Part shown: piece by piece, positions 8,766 to 20,110 of the stretch | Position numbering within the stretch: position 1 is the first letter of the stretch | How the letters are laid out: each line of letters begins with the position of its first letter | Origin: Angustibacter luteus | Lineage (GTDB): Bacteria > Actinomycetota > Actinomycetes > Actinomycetales > Angustibacteraceae | Reading direction: 5' to 3' | DNA length: 64,000 bases | NCBI RefSeq assembly: GCF_039541115.1 | Contig: NZ_BAABFP010000008.1 | Location: 496,001-560,000, forward strand | Notes under the pieces: model-generated | The model's database searches: none | The model's input: only the letters and a program-made list of their open reading frames with translations | What the model was told of the DNA's origin: nothing | Translations under genes and position numbers: made by a program

Positions 8766-9166
8766 CGCCGCACGGACACGGTCACGTCGTCGAACGGCAC
8801 CGTCACGGGCGCCTGCGGCTTGTGCACCGTGACGTCGGCGGCCACCACCAGCGGCGAGGCCAGCGCGACCAGCGCGATCCGCTCTGCCAGCGTCTCGACC
8901 AGCTCCACCGGCTCGCCCGCGACCACGGCCACGACCTGCTCGGCCAGCTCGCCGTAGTGCACGGTCCGGGTCAGGTCGTCGCCCGCCGCCGCCGGCCGAA
9001 CGTCCAGGTGCAGCACGACGTCGACGACGAAGTCCTGGCCGAGCGCCTTCTCGAAGTCGAGCACCCCGTGCCGCCCGCGGGCCCGCAGCCCATGCAGCGC
9101 AACGCGATCCAGCGGTCTCCCGTCGGCGTCCAGCACCGGTCCGGCGTCCGGGCCGACCCCACTCAC
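8753..9166 (-). CDS. folB: Dihydroneopterin aldolase
   Basis: 137 aa from a GTG at 9166 that shares GTGA with the stop of folP. Cleaves dihydroneopterin to hydroxymethyl-dihydropterin and glycolaldehyde. The domain has the family start ALHGLRARGRHGVLDFEK, the catalytic Tyr in VHYGELAEQV, LVETLAERIA and the C-terminal VTVHKPQAPV strand. The frame stays open far upstream through folP, but that part has no homology. Confidence 0.95.
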   Translation of the reverse strand: MSGVGPDAGPVLDADGRPLDRVALHGLRARGRHGVLDFEKALGQDFVVDVVLHLDVRPAAAGDDLTRTVHYGELAEQVVAVVAGEPVELVETLAERIALVALASPLVVAADVTVHKPQAPVTVPFDDVTVSVRRWQS

Positions 9167-10065
9167 CGGTGCCTCCCCGCGCTCACGGCCATGCCCGGTG
9201 CTCCCGACCTGGTGGCCTGCACGACGCGGACCGCATCGGCGTTGCCCGGGACGTCGTGCACGCGAACGCACCAGGAGCCGGCCATCGCCGCGATCACGGT
9301 GGTCGCGACGGTCGCGGCCTCGCGCTCCGGCACGGCCCGCGGCTCGCCGTCCGGCTCGGACAGCAAGGAGCCCAGGAACCGCTTGCGGGACGCGCCGACC
9401 AGCAGCGGCCGCCCCAGCACGGCCAGCTCGTCCAAGCGAGCCAGTACCGCCCAGTTGTGCTCGGCCTGCTTGGCGAACCCCAGTCCCGGGTCGAGCACGA
9501 GCTGCTCCGGGGCCACCCCGGCGTCCACCAGGGCGTCGATCCGACCACCCAGCTCGCGCACGACGTCCGTGACCACGTCGTCGTACTGCGCCAGCGCGTT
9601 CATGGTCGCTGAGTGGCCGCGCCAGTGCATGACAACGAACGGCGCGCCGGAAGCCGCCACGACCCCCGCCATCGCCTCGTCGGCCAGCCCGCCGCTCACG
9701 TCGTTGACCATCACCGCGCCGGCGTCGAGCGCCTGCCGAGCCACCTCGGCGCGCATGGTGTCGACCGACACCAGATGACCTTCCGTCGCCAGTGCGGCGA
9801 CCACCGGCAGCACCCGGCGCAGCTCCTCGTCGACGTCCACCCGCTCGGCGCCGGGTCGGGTCGACTCGCCACCCACGTCCACCAGGTCGGCGCCCTGGGC
9901 GACCAGGTCCCGACCGTGCTGGACGGCGGCACCGGCGTCGAGCCACAGCCCACCGTCGCTGAACGAGTCCGGGGTCACGTTGACGACACCCATGACCAGG
10001 CACCGTGTGCGGGCGGTGTCCCGCAACGCCTCGGGCAGACCGGCGACGACCGTCTCGGCCGGCAC
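9163..10065 (-). CDS. folP: Dihydropteroate synthase
   Basis: 300 aa, GTG start immediately after the folE stop. Condenses p-aminobenzoate with the activated pterin; this is the sulfonamide target. Motifs are VMGVVNVTPDSFSDGG, DVGGESTRPGAE and the PABA-binding SRKRFLG near the C-terminus (GASRKRFLGSLL). Central gene of the folE-folP-folB-folK chain, with no room for internal promoters. Confidence 0.97.
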   Translation of the reverse strand: MPAETVVAGLPEALRDTARTRCLVMGVVNVTPDSFSDGGLWLDAGAAVQHGRDLVAQGADLVDVGGESTRPGAERVDVDEELRRVLPVVAALATEGHLVSVDTMRAEVARQALDAGAVMVNDVSGGLADEAMAGVVAASGAPFVVMHWRGHSATMNALAQYDDVVTDVVRELGGRIDALVDAGVAPEQLVLDPGLGFAKQAEHNWAVLARLDELAVLGRPLLVGASRKRFLGSLLSEPDGEPRAVPEREAATVATTVIAAMAGSWCVRVHDVPGNADAVRVVQATRSGAPGMAVSAGRHR

Positions 10066-10066
10066 G

Positions 10067-10630
10067 TCAGCGACCCCGGAGCAGGCTCATCGCCTCGGCG
10101 CGCGTGGCGACGTCCCGCAGCTGCCCGCGCACCGCGGAGGTGATCGTGCGGGTGTCCGGGCGGCGCACTCCCCGCATCGCCATGCACAGGTGCTCGCACT
10201 CGATGACCACCAGCACGCCGCGCGGCTCGAGGTGCTCGACCAGGGCGTCGGCGATCTGGCTCGTCAGCCGCTCCTGGATCTGCGGCCGGCGAGCGTAGAC
10301 GTCGACCAGCCGGGCGAGCTTCGAGAGCCCGGTGACCCGGCCGTCCTTCGCGGGGATGTAGCCGACGTGCGCCTGCCCGTGGAACGGCACCAGGTGGTGC
10401 TCGCACATCGAGTACACGTCGATGTCGCGCACCAGCACCAGCTCGTCGTGACCGATGTTGAAGGTCGTCGTCAGGACGTCCTCGGCGCGCTGGTCCATGC
10501 CCGCGTAGATCTCGCTGAACGAGCGCGCCACCCGGGCCGGGGTGTCCTTGAGGCCCTCGCGGTCCGGGTCCTCCCCGATCGACAGCAGCAGCTCACGCAC
10601 GGCTGCTTCGGCTCGCGGCTGGTCGATCAC
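10067..10630 (-). CDS. folE: GTP cyclohydrolase I
   Basis: 187 aa, the normal length. Converts GTP to dihydroneopterin triphosphate, the first step of tetrahydrofolate synthesis. The zinc site is visible as Cys-Glu-His-His in [10 protein letters not shown] and the second Cys in [12 protein letters not shown], with GLSKLARLV and [10 protein letters not shown] of the active site. It follows ftsH after 15 bp and opens the folate part of the operon. Confidence 0.97.
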   Translation of the reverse strand: MIDQPRAEAAVRELLLSIGEDPDREGLKDTPARVARSFSEIYAGMDQRAEDVLTTTFNIGHDELVLVRDIDVYSMCEHHLVPFHGQAHVGYIPAKDGRVTGLSKLARLVDVYARRPQIQERLTSQIADALVEHLEPRGVLVVIECEHLCMAMRGVRRPDTRTITSAVRGQLRDVATRAEAMSLLRGR

Positions 10631-10645
10631 CTGGTGCTCCGGGCG

Positions 10646-12685
<2,040 letters not shown>

Positions 12686-12786
12686 GGTTTCGGGGTCTAG
12701 GACCCCATCCTCCTGCTCGATCGACTCGTGCTGATCAGGCGGCGATCCGCCCGATCACGTGGTCCACGACCTGGTCATGACCGTAC

Positions 12787-12816
12787 ACCGCCGTACACGT
12801 CTTCCCGGACGGCGGT
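12787..12816. terminator. Hairpin between tilS/hpt and ftsH
   Basis: ACCGCCGT and ACGGCGGT form an 8-bp stem around a 14-nt loop in the 186-bp gap between the hpt end and the ftsH start. It could end part of the upstream transcript. The gap should also carry the ftsH promoter, but no clear -35/-10 pair is visible to me. Confidence 0.4.
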
Positions 12817-12871
12817 ACACGTGGGGTCAACGCGCGAGCGGGGTGCGGTGTTCCGGCCGATCAGCGGGCGC

Positions 12872-14392
12872 TCAGGAGTACACGTGCGGCGCGAGCGTGC
12901 CCACGAAGGGCAGGTTGCGGTACTTCTCCGCGTAGTCCAGGCCGTAGCCGACGACGAACTCAGGGTCGATGTCGAAGCCCACGTACCGGACCTCGACCTC
13001 GACCTTGGCCGCCGCGGGCTTGCGCAGCAGGGTGCAGATGCTCACGGACGCCGGGCCGCGCGAACGCAGGTTGGACTGCAGCCACGACAGGGTCAGGCCC
13101 GAGTCGACGATGTCCTCGACGATGAGCACGTTGCGGCCGGTGATGTCGCGGTCGAGGTCCTTGAGGATCCGCACGACGCCCGAGGACTTCGTGCCCGAGC
13201 CGTACGACGACACGGCCATCCAGTCCATCTCGGCCGGGTGGTGCAGCGCCCGGGCCAGGTCGGCCATGACCATGACCGCACCCTTGAGCACGCCGACGAG
13301 CAGCAGGTCCTGCCCGGCGTAGTCGGCGTCGATCTCCGCCGCCAGCTCGCGCAGCCGGTCCTGGATCTGCGCCTCGGTCAGCATCACCGAGGCAAGGTCG
13401 TCGCCCATGTCCGTGTGGTCCACGAGGAGCAGCCTGCCACACCGCCGGACCGCCCCGACGCCCCCGGGCAGCGCCACCACGCCCTGCCCGCGCCACCGGG
13501 TGACCAGCGCCTCCATCGCCGCGACGTGCGTGGCGGACAGCCGCCCGTCCAGTGCGCCCGCCGCGACCGCCGCGCGGCGCAGCACCCGACCCCGCAGGGC
13601 AGCGGGCAGGTCGGCCAGCGCGGCGACGTCGAGGCCCTGCGCGTCGTCCGGCTGGCTCGCGGTGCGCAGCGCCTGGTCAGCCAGGTCGTCGAGCAGGTCG
13701 GCGTCCGCCCGGGCCAGGGCCGCCGTCCGGGCCAGGGCATCCAGCACGCCGGGCCCCAGCGCGGCCTCGAGCTCGGGGAGCAGCCGGCGCGCGCGCACCC
13801 GGGCGTACCGGGGATCGTCGTTGTGCGGGTCCTGCCAGGGGTCGAGGTCGAGGACGCCGCAGGCACGGGCGGTGGTGGCCCGGTCGACGTCCAGCAGCGG
13901 GCGGCGCAGCACCCCCCGGCGCTCGGCCATGCCGGCCAGCGAGCGGGTGCCGGACCCGCGGGCCAGTCCGAGCAGCACCGTCTCGGCCTGGTCGTCGCGG
14001 GTGTGCCCGAGCAGGACGGCGCGGGCACCGGTCTGCGCCGCCACCTTCTCCAGGGCCTCGTAGCGCGCGCTACGCGCGGCCGCCTCGGGCCCGGTGCCGT
14101 CGTCCGGGACGTCGACCCGCACGACGTGCACCGGGTCGAGTCCCAGCCCGCGGCAGGTGGCGGCGGCCCGCTCGCCGACGTCCGCCGAGCCGGCCTGCAG
14201 GCCGTGGTCGACCAGGACGGCTCCGACCCGCAGGTGCCGTCGCGGTCCGACGAAGGCGGTGGCCGCCGCGAGCGCGAGCGAGTCGGCTCCGCCGCTGACC
14301 GCGACGAGCACGAGGTCGCCGTCGTCCAGGTCGGCGAGCGAGCGGCGCACGGCCACCCGGACGTCGGCCACCGCGCGGTCGGGTCCGGTCAC
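12872..14392 (-). CDS. tilS/hpt: TilS-Hpt fused frame: tRNA(Ile)-lysidine synthase and hypoxanthine phosphoribosyltransferase
   Basis: One unbroken 506-codon frame. Residues 1 to about 323 are TilS, which makes lysidine at the wobble base of tRNA-Ile(CAU): SGGADS (33-38) is the PP-loop, and [19 protein letters not shown] is diagnostic. From about residue 324 the frame is a complete [20 protein letters not shown], and the PRPP motif [14 protein letters not shown]. There is no stop between them. Separate hpt translation could start at GTG 13423 or ATG 13408, though neither has a strong ribosome site. In most actinomycetes these are adjacent separate genes; a TilS/HprT bifunctional protein is known in Listeria. 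Start GTG at 14392. Confidence 0.9.
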   Translation of the reverse strand: MTGPDRAVADVRVAVRRSLADLDDGDLVLVAVSGGADSLALAAATAFVGPRRHLRVGAVLVDHGLQAGSADVGERAAATCRGLGLDPVHVVRVDVPDDGTGPEAAARSARYEALEKVAAQTGARAVLLGHTRDDQAETVLLGLARGSGTRSLAGMAERRGVLRRPLLDVDRATTARACGVLDLDPWQDPHNDDPRYARVRARRLLPELEAALGPGVLDALARTAALARADADLLDDLADQALRTASQPDDAQGLDVAALADLPAALRGRVLRRAAVAAGALDGRLSATHVAAMEALVTRWRGQGVVALPGGVGAVRRCGRLLLVDHTDMGDDLASVMLTEAQIQDRLRELAAEIDADYAGQDLLLVGVLKGAVMVMADLARALHHPAEMDWMAVSSYGSGTKSSGVVRILKDLDRDITGRNVLIVEDIVDSGLTLSWLQSNLRSRGPASVSICTLLRKPAAAKVEVEVRYVGFDIDPEFVVGYGLDYAEKYRNLPFVGTLAPHVYS

Positions 14393-14504
14393 GGGCTCAG
14401 CGTAGGGCGGGCGCGCGGCGGGCGAACATGTCGAGGGTTACGTCCACTTGTCGAGGGTCGTTCACCTCGGGAAGCGGGTCTGCACCCACTGAACGTGATC
14501 AACG

Positions 14505-15563
14505 TCAGGGGCGGACGCGGGCCACCCAGGCGGCGGGGTCGGCCACCTCCTGCGGCGACGGCAAGGTCTCCGGCGACGTCCAGACCGCGTTGAAGCCGTC
14601 CATGCCGACCTTGTCGACCACGCCGCGCACGAACGAGGCGCCGTCCCGGTACTGGCGCATCTTGTCCTCGAGCCCGAGCAGGCGGCGCAGCAGCCGGTCG
14701 AAGGGGTCGACCCCGGCGCGACGGGCGGTGAACCGGGCCCGGATCGTGGCCACGCTGGGCACCACCGAGGGTCCGACCTCGTCCATCACGACGTCCGCGT
14801 GCCCCTCGAGCAGCGACATGGTGGCCGTGATCCCGCGCAGCCGCTCGCGCTGCTCCGGCCCGGCGAACAGGTCGATCAGCGATCCGCCCTCGCCGCGCAG
14901 CACCTCCGGCAGCCGGCGGGCGGCGTCCTCGAGCGTGCTGACCAGGCTCGCCGGGTCCGGGGCCAGGTCACCGGCCAGCGACGTGGCCTGCTCGATCAGG
15001 TGCTGGCGCAGCCAGGGCACCGCGGTGAACTGCACCCGGTGCGTCTCCTCGTGCAGGCACACCCAGAGGCGGAAGTCGGAGGGGTCGACGCCCATCTGGC
15101 GCTCGACGTTCACCAGGTTCGGCGCGACCAGCAGCAGCCGCGGCGTCGCCCCTGGCGCGATGTCGTACTGGCCCAGCACCTTGCCGGACAGGAAGGCCAG
15201 CAGCCCGCCGGCCTCGGCGCCGGTGACCTTGCCGCCGACCGTCGCGAAGACCCCGGTACCGCTGGTCCGCCGGTGCGCCGCCATCTTGTCCACGACGGGC
15301 AGCAGCATGGCCCGCAGCGTGCGCAGGTTCGCCTCCACCCAGCGGGCGCGGTCCACCACGAGGACCACGGGGTCGTCGTCCGGGGCACTGAGGCCGGTGA
15401 TCGCCTCGACGTGCCCGCGGGACTCGACCGCGCAGCGGCGCAGCTCGGCGACCACCGCGGCGGCCTCGTCCGGCTCGACCACCGGCCCGGTGCCGGCCAG
15501 CCGTCGCGCGGTCGCGGCGGCCAGGTCCCAGTCCACCAGTCGGTCCAGCAGCTCCTCGCTCAT
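14505..15563 (-). CDS. Zinc-dependent metalloprotease of the DUF2342 / F420-associated family
   Basis: 352 aa. Contains WVCLHEETHRVQF, an HExxH motif, then LLEGHADVVMDEVG as the probable third-ligand helix. The family is found almost only in actinobacteria, between dacB and tilS as here, and is sometimes annotated as F420-biosynthesis-associated because of co-occurrence. The biochemical role is not established. Starts 25 bp after the dacB stop. The 112-bp gap to tilS contains a short direct repeat (TGTCGAGGGT twice) and no gene. Confidence 0.9.
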   Translation of the reverse strand: MSEELLDRLVDWDLAAATARRLAGTGPVVEPDEAAAVVAELRRCAVESRGHVEAITGLSAPDDDPVVLVVDRARWVEANLRTLRAMLLPVVDKMAAHRRTSGTGVFATVGGKVTGAEAGGLLAFLSGKVLGQYDIAPGATPRLLLVAPNLVNVERQMGVDPSDFRLWVCLHEETHRVQFTAVPWLRQHLIEQATSLAGDLAPDPASLVSTLEDAARRLPEVLRGEGGSLIDLFAGPEQRERLRGITATMSLLEGHADVVMDEVGPSVVPSVATIRARFTARRAGVDPFDRLLRRLLGLEDKMRQYRDGASFVRGVVDKVGMDGFNAVWTSPETLPSPQEVADPAAWVARVRP

Positions 15564-15588
15564 CCGGGCATCCTCTCCTGGCGGCGGG

Positions 15589-16995
15589 CTATCGGCAGCC
15601 GCAAGCGGTCAGTGCCGCCGCCACCCTGTCCGACGCTCGGCGAGCCAGAGTCGTGCCGCCGACCGGCACCCGGTCGCTCATCACGGCGAAGACGAGCAGC
15701 CGGCCGTCGGCGTCCACGGTCGTGCCGGCGAGGCTGTTGACCCCGGTCAGGGTCCCTGTCTTGGCGCGAACGGTGCCTGCGGCGTCCTGGGTCAGGGGCC
15801 GGTCGAACCGCTCCGCCAGGGTGCCCGTGAAGCCCGAGACCGGCAGACCCGCCAGCAACGGCCGCAGCGCCGGGGTGCTGCCGCCGGACGCGAGCACCAG
15901 CAGGTCGGTGAGCACCTGGCTGGTGACCGCACTGCCGGCGGCCAGTCCGCTGCCGTCCGTGAGGTGTGACCCGCCGACGTCCACGCCGAGCCGTTGCACC
16001 TGGTCCATCACCGCGAGCGCCGAGTCCTCGAACGTCGCCGGCCGCTGCATGGCCTTGGCGGTCAACCGCGCCAGCACCTCGGCGATCGTGTTGTTGCTGG
16101 TCGTCAGGGCCACGCCGAGGACGTCCGCGACCGGCGCCGAGCGGACCTCGCCGAGCACCTTCGCGTCGGCGCTCGCGCGGGTCCGGACGACGTTCCCGAC
16201 GACCGTGATGCCCTGCCGGCGCAGTGCCTGGGCGAACGCCTGGCCGGCGGCGAGCGAGGGATCGGCGGGGCCGGGGTGGTTCACGGCGGCCAGGTCGTCG
16301 TCCAGGCCCAGTGCCGTGATGTGGCCGACGAAGCCGATCTGCAGGTCGGTGGCGGACCAGCCCGGGCTGACGGTCGGACCGGCGAAGGCGCTGTCGTCGA
16401 AGCGCACGGCGACCTGGCTGCGGCCCGCAGCGCTGAGCGCCTTGGCGACCTGGGCGGCGAGCGTGCGCAGGCCGGCGTGGCCGTGCACCTGGTCGAGCTT
16501 CGACGCGCCGGTGCCGAGCATGACGTCACCGCCGCCGACCAGCACGACCTCGTCGGCGCTGCCGCCCTGCACGGCCCTGGTGGCGAGCGTGGTGGCGCCG
16601 CCGACGGTGCTCAGCGTCGCGGCGCCGGTCAGCAGCTTGGCCGTCGAGGCGGGCACCCGCAGCGACGTGCCGAACTGGTCGAGCAACACGTCCCCGGTGG
16701 CGGCGTCGATGACGGTCGCGGAGGTCTGCGGGCCGAGCTGGTCGACCGACAGCAGTGGGTCGAGCACCCGGGACACCCCCTCAGGGGTCGGCGCCGGCGC
16801 GTCGGTGGCCAGCGCCGGCATCGCCGGGGGCAGCGGCTCACGCGCCGGGTCGGACGGCGCGGGCCGGGTCGGCGCCGGACCCGTCGTCGCCGGGTCCAGG
16901 GTCAGCAGCCCGGGGGCGACGTCCGCGACGTCCGCGGCGACGTAGCCCAGCACGAGGACGACGGCGGCCGCGGACAGCCACCTCACCCTGCGCAT
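15589..16995 (-). CDS. dacB: D-alanyl-D-alanine carboxypeptidase/endopeptidase (PBP4 type)
   Basis: 468 aa from the ATG at 16995; the longer open frame upstream crosses ppa on the other strand and is not real. An N-terminal membrane anchor (about 5-22) and a Pro/Ala-rich linker precede the penicillin-binding domain with SxxK (STAK in VPASTAKLL), SxN (SNN in [11 protein letters not shown]) and KTG ([10 protein letters not shown]). Trims or cleaves peptidoglycan peptides outside the membrane. Divergent from ppa across about 96 bp, which must hold both promoters. Confidence 0.95.
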   Translation of the reverse strand: MRRVRWLSAAAVVLVLGYVAADVADVAPGLLTLDPATTGPAPTRPAPSDPAREPLPPAMPALATDAPAPTPEGVSRVLDPLLSVDQLGPQTSATVIDAATGDVLLDQFGTSLRVPASTAKLLTGAATLSTVGGATTLATRAVQGGSADEVVLVGGGDVMLGTGASKLDQVHGHAGLRTLAAQVAKALSAAGRSQVAVRFDDSAFAGPTVSPGWSATDLQIGFVGHITALGLDDDLAAVNHPGPADPSLAAGQAFAQALRRQGITVVGNVVRTRASADAKVLGEVRSAPVADVLGVALTTSNNTIAEVLARLTAKAMQRPATFEDSALAVMDQVQRLGVDVGGSHLTDGSGLAAGSAVTSQVLTDLLVLASGGSTPALRPLLAGLPVSGFTGTLAERFDRPLTQDAAGTVRAKTGTLTGVNSLAGTTVDADGRLLVFAVMSDRVPVGGTTLARRASDRVAAALTACGCR

Positions 16996-17091
16996 AGGCC
17001 CCCCTCTGCACGGCACGCGCCCGGTGCGGGACACTTGGACACCCGCGACCCTAGTCGTCGCGCCGAAGTCCGAGCGGAAGAGGGCAGGGCC

Positions 17092-17589
17092 GTGGAGTTC
17101 GACGTCACCATCGAGATCCCCAAGGGTCAGCGCAACAAGTACGAGGTGGACCACGAGACCGGTCGCATCCGGCTGGACCGCATGCTCTTCACCTCGACCC
17201 GCTACCCCGCCGACTACGGGTACGTCGAGGGCACCCTCGGCGAGGACGGCGACCCCCTGGACGCGCTGGTGCTGCTCGAGGAGCCGACGTTCCCGGGCTG
17301 CCTGATCAAGGCCCGCACCATCGGCCTGTTCCACATGCGCGACGAGGCGGGCGGGGACGACAAGCTGCTCTGCGTGCCCGCCGGCGACCCGCGGCTGAAG
17401 CACATCCAGGACCTCGAGGACGTCTCGGAGTTCGACCGGCTGGAGATCCAGCACTTCTTCGAGACCTACAAGGACCTCGAGCCCGGCAAGTCCGTCGAGG
17501 GCGCGCACTGGGCCGGCCGCGCGGAGGCCGAGGCGGAGGTCCTGGCCTCCTACGAGCGGGCCAAGGGCACCAGCTTCGCCGCGCACTGA
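17092..17589 (+). CDS. ppa: Inorganic pyrophosphatase, family I
   Basis: 165 aa, GTG start behind AGAGGGCAG. Hydrolyses pyrophosphate to drive biosynthesis. Signature [10 protein letters not shown] with the three metal-binding Asp, preceded by [16 protein letters not shown], plus the metal and phosphate-binding region downstream. The size fits hexameric bacterial enzymes. Converges on the NlpC/P60 gene, with both stop codons inside one hairpin. Confidence 0.97.
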   Translation: MEFDVTIEIPKGQRNKYEVDHETGRIRLDRMLFTSTRYPADYGYVEGTLGEDGDPLDALVLLEEPTFPGCLIKARTIGLFHMRDEAGGDDKLLCVPAGDPRLKHIQDLEDVSEFDRLEIQHFFETYKDLEPGKSVEGAHWAGRAEAEAEVLASYERAKGTSFAAH

Positions 17590-17606
17590 CCGCGGCGAGC
17601 GGTCAG
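17586..17606. terminator. Bidirectional hairpin overlapping two stop codons
   Basis: CTGACCGC-GGCGA-GCGGTCAG, a perfect 8-bp stem with a 5-nt loop. It contains the TGA of ppa (17587-17589) and, on the other strand, the TGA of the NlpC/P60 gene (17603-17605). A symmetrical terminator for both converging transcripts is likely. Confidence 0.6.
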
Positions 17607-18976
17607 GGGCGGCCCGCGTAGGGCATGCGGTCCGAGCGGTAGATCGACGAGATCCGCACGTTCGCGCCGGTGTAGGGAGCCTCGACCATCTGGCCGCCGC
17701 CGATGTAGATGGCCACGTGGTGGATGGTGCTCGGGTTCGAGGTGTTGGTGGCGAAGAAGATCAGGTCACCGCGGCGCAGGCTGCTGTACGACACGTGCTC
17801 GGTCATGGAGTACTGCATCACCGAGGAGTGCGGCAGGTACACGCCCGCCCGCGCCCAGGCCTGCAGGGTCAACCCGGAGCAGTCGTAGGTGGACGGACCG
17901 TCAGCCGCCCACTCGTAGGGCTTGCCGAGCTGGGTCAGGGCCCAGCTCGCTGCGGCCGAGCCACCGGACGACGAACCCTGGGACGAGCCACCGCCCGAGC
18001 TCCCGCCGGACGTCCCACCCGAGCTGCCGCCCGAGCTGCTACCCGAGCTGCTGCCGCTGCTGGAGTGGTGCGCTTGCTGGGCCGCCCGGCGACGGGCGGC
18101 GGCTGCCGCCTCGCGACGGCGTTCGGCGCGGGCCGCGCGCTCGGCGGCGGCCCGACGGGCAGCCTCGGCGCGGGCGCGACGCTCGGCCTCGAGGCCCTGC
18201 TGGCGCTGGCTCTCGAGCCGCACGGACGTCTTGCGCAGGGCGGCGAGCTGGACGATGGTCTGCTGGCGCTGGGCCGAGATGGCCGCGGTCTGCTGCGCGG
18301 CGGCGTCGGCCTTGTCCTGCACGGCCTGCCGGGCGGCGTCGAGCCTGGCTGCGGCGGCCGCCTGCTCGGCGAGCGCGGCGTCGGCCTGGTGTCGCATCAA
18401 GGTGGCGACCACCCGGCTGGCGCGGGCCCGCTCGAAGGTCTGCTCGACGACGTTGTTGGCGATCCGGTAGCTGGCGGCGGACTGCAGCAGCTCCTGCGGT
18501 GTGGTCGCGCCGATGAGGACGTCGAGGCCGCCGAAGGAGCCGCCCTCGTAGTAGGAGTCGACGGCCAGCTGGCCGACGTCCGACTGCGCCTTGTCGGCGG
18601 CCGTCTGCGCGGCGTCGGCCTGGGCGCGAGCGGCCTTGGCGGCGGCGGTGCGGTGGTCGAGCTCCACCTTGGCCTGGTCGTAGGCCTCGGCGGCGACCTG
18701 CACCTGGACCTGGAGGGCCTCGAGCTTCGCGGAGGCCACGGCCAGCGAGGCCTCGAGGCCGTGCACGGTCGTGGCGGCGGCCGAGACGGCCTGCTTCGCC
18801 TGGGCGACCTGGTCGGCCGAGGGGTACACGGGACGAGCCGAGGCACCGTCGGCGGCCGTCACGGTCAACCCGCTGGCCAGCACGAGGGCGGTCGCGGTGA
18901 GCGCGGTGGCACGGCGCACCTGCGTGCCGCGGATGCGGTGCAGCGGACTCATCCGGACCCTTCGGTCGAGGCTCAC
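17603..18976 (-). CDS. Secreted NlpC/P60 peptidoglycan hydrolase with coiled coil
   Basis: 457 aa; an alternative ATG start lies at 18952. Signal peptide (TALTATALVLASGLTVTAA), then a long Ala/Gln-rich coiled coil (about 50-290), a Ser/Gly linker (about 305-345) and a C-terminal NlpC/P60 endopeptidase. Catalytic Cys is in TYDCSGLTLQAWARAG and the His in HHVAIYIGGG. This is the RipA/PcsB-like arrangement in which the coiled coil controls the enzyme during division. Cleaves D-Glu-meso-DAP peptide bonds in related enzymes. Confidence 0.93.
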   Translation of the reverse strand: MSLDRRVRMSPLHRIRGTQVRRATALTATALVLASGLTVTAADGASARPVYPSADQVAQAKQAVSAAATTVHGLEASLAVASAKLEALQVQVQVAAEAYDQAKVELDHRTAAAKAARAQADAAQTAADKAQSDVGQLAVDSYYEGGSFGGLDVLIGATTPQELLQSAASYRIANNVVEQTFERARASRVVATLMRHQADAALAEQAAAAARLDAARQAVQDKADAAAQQTAAISAQRQQTIVQLAALRKTSVRLESQRQQGLEAERRARAEAARRAAAERAARAERRREAAAAARRRAAQQAHHSSSGSSSGSSSGGSSGGTSGGSSGGGSSQGSSSGGSAAASWALTQLGKPYEWAADGPSTYDCSGLTLQAWARAGVYLPHSSVMQYSMTEHVSYSSLRRGDLIFFATNTSNPSTIHHVAIYIGGGQMVEAPYTGANVRISSIYRSDRMPYAGRP

Positions 18977-18980
18977 GTCA

Positions 18981-18996
18981 GGCCCCAGCTGGGGCC
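18981..18996. promoter_or_regulatory. 16-bp perfect palindrome in the leader of the NlpC/P60 gene
   Basis: GGCCCCAGCTGGGGCC lies 5 bp upstream of the first start codon of the cell-wall hydrolase gene. It could form a strong hairpin in the mRNA leader or be a protein site. The remaining 270 bp up to the divergent arsR-like gene is AT-richer and contains TGTGAT-like half-sites, but no riboswitch I recognise. Confidence 0.4.
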
Positions 18997-19245
18997 GGAC
19001 GGCGATCGCCAGGCAGGCGCGCTCGACCGAGACTAGGCGAAAGTTGCCCCATAGGGAACACCAGTCACACAGGTCCCGTGTCAGTTTCCTCTGACGCGGC
19101 GATCACATGCGAGCCGACACGCCGAATCACACCCATGTGTTTTCGCAGGTGATGACCCGTTCTGCCCTCTCACACACCGGACCAATCGACGCCTGAAAGT
19201 AGTCACTTGAGTACACCGGGTAATCAAATTGTGATGAGATGACGA

Positions 19246-19261
19246 GTAACTTGACAGTTAC
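19246..19261. promoter_or_regulatory. Palindromic operator candidate before the ArsR gene
   Basis: GTAACT-TGAC-AGTTAC is a perfect 6+6 palindrome ending 7 bp before the ArsR-family start codon. ArsR proteins bind such short imperfect palindromes over their own promoter, so autoregulation of the two-gene operon is likely. Confidence 0.55.
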
Positions 19262-19268
19262 GTAACCG

Positions 19269-19616
19269 ATGGCTGACATTGGTCCGATGGAAGCGCTCGC
19301 CGCCCTCGCCGACGACACCCGGCGTCAGATCGTCGAGCTGCTGGCGCACGGCGACCAGCCCGCCGGCGCCATCGCGCAGCGGTTCCCGGTGAGCCGCCCG
19401 GCGGTGTCCCGGCACCTGCGGGTCCTGCGCGAGGCCGGCCTGGTGCACGTCGAGGCCCGCGGCACGCAGCGGCTGTACGCCCTGACCCCGCAGTGGTTCG
19501 ACGAGCTCGACGCCTGGCTGAGCGGCGTCCGCCGGTTCTGGGACCAGCGACTCGACGCGCTCGGCACCGAGGTCGCCCGGGGACGCCGGGCCGCCGACGA
19601 CGAGAGGACGAGCTGA
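19269..19616 (+). CDS. ArsR-family winged-helix transcriptional repressor
   Basis: 115 aa. The winged helix spans about 5-85 with ALADDTRRQIVELLA and recognition helix VSRPAVSRHLRVLREAGLV. No Cys metal site is present, so this is the metal-independent group that is usually paired with an AHSA1/SRPBCC gene, exactly as here: its TGA overlaps the next ATG. Probably represses its own operon through the palindrome at 19246. Confidence 0.93.
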   Translation: MADIGPMEALAALADDTRRQIVELLAHGDQPAGAIAQRFPVSRPAVSRHLRVLREAGLVHVEARGTQRLYALTPQWFDELDAWLSGVRRFWDQRLDALGTEVARGRRAADDERTS

Positions 19617-20110
19617 TGTCGCAGACCCTGGACGGTGTCCTGCAGGCCGAGGGCGATGGAGCCGCGGTCCGGTTCCAGCGCGACTACCCGACCGGCGTCC
19701 ACGACCTGTGGGCCGCGATCACCGAGCCGGAGCGCGTCGCTCGCTGGTTCGACCGGGTGTCCGGCGACCTGCGCCCGGGCGGCCGGGTCACCGTGCACTT
19801 CGACGACGGACCCGCGGACTTCGAGGTCGTCACCTGCGAGCCGCCGACGGTTCTGGCCACCCGCTGGCTGCACGCATCCAGCCACTCCCTCGTCACGGCC
19901 CGGCTCACCCCGCTCGCCCCCGACTGCACCCGGCTCGTCGTGGAGCACACCGCGCTGACCCAGCGCTCGGCACCGGACTACGCGGCCGGCTGGCACTACT
20001 ACCTGGACGCGCTGGGCGCCGCGCTGGACGGCGCCCCGCGGCCTGGCTGGGACGAGCACTTCCTGCCGTTGCTGGCCGGCTACCGGGCTCAGGTCACGAA
20101 GCAGAGCTGA
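19616..20110 (+). CDS. SRPBCC (AHSA1-like) domain protein
   Basis: 164 aa, ATG overlapping the ArsR stop (ATGA). The fold shows as FQRDYPTGVHDLWAAITEPERVARWF, followed by GGRVTVHF, the long C-terminal helix and YYLDALGAAL. START-like lipid or ligand-binding domain; the ligand is unknown. The pair with ArsR is a common actinobacterial module. Its end overlaps the convergent reductase by 17 bp. Confidence 0.92.
   Translation: MSQTLDGVLQAEGDGAAVRFQRDYPTGVHDLWAAITEPERVARWFDRVSGDLRPGGRVTVHFDDGPADFEVVTCEPPTVLATRWLHASSHSLVTARLTPLAPDCTRLVVEHTALTQRSAPDYAAGWHYYLDALGAALDGAPRPGWDEHFLPLLAGYRAQVTKQS

Noticed and set aside
18977-19268. c-di-AMP (ydaO-type) riboswitch before the NlpC/P60 gene
   Set aside because: I searched the leader for the conserved segments and did not find them; only a simple palindrome is visible.
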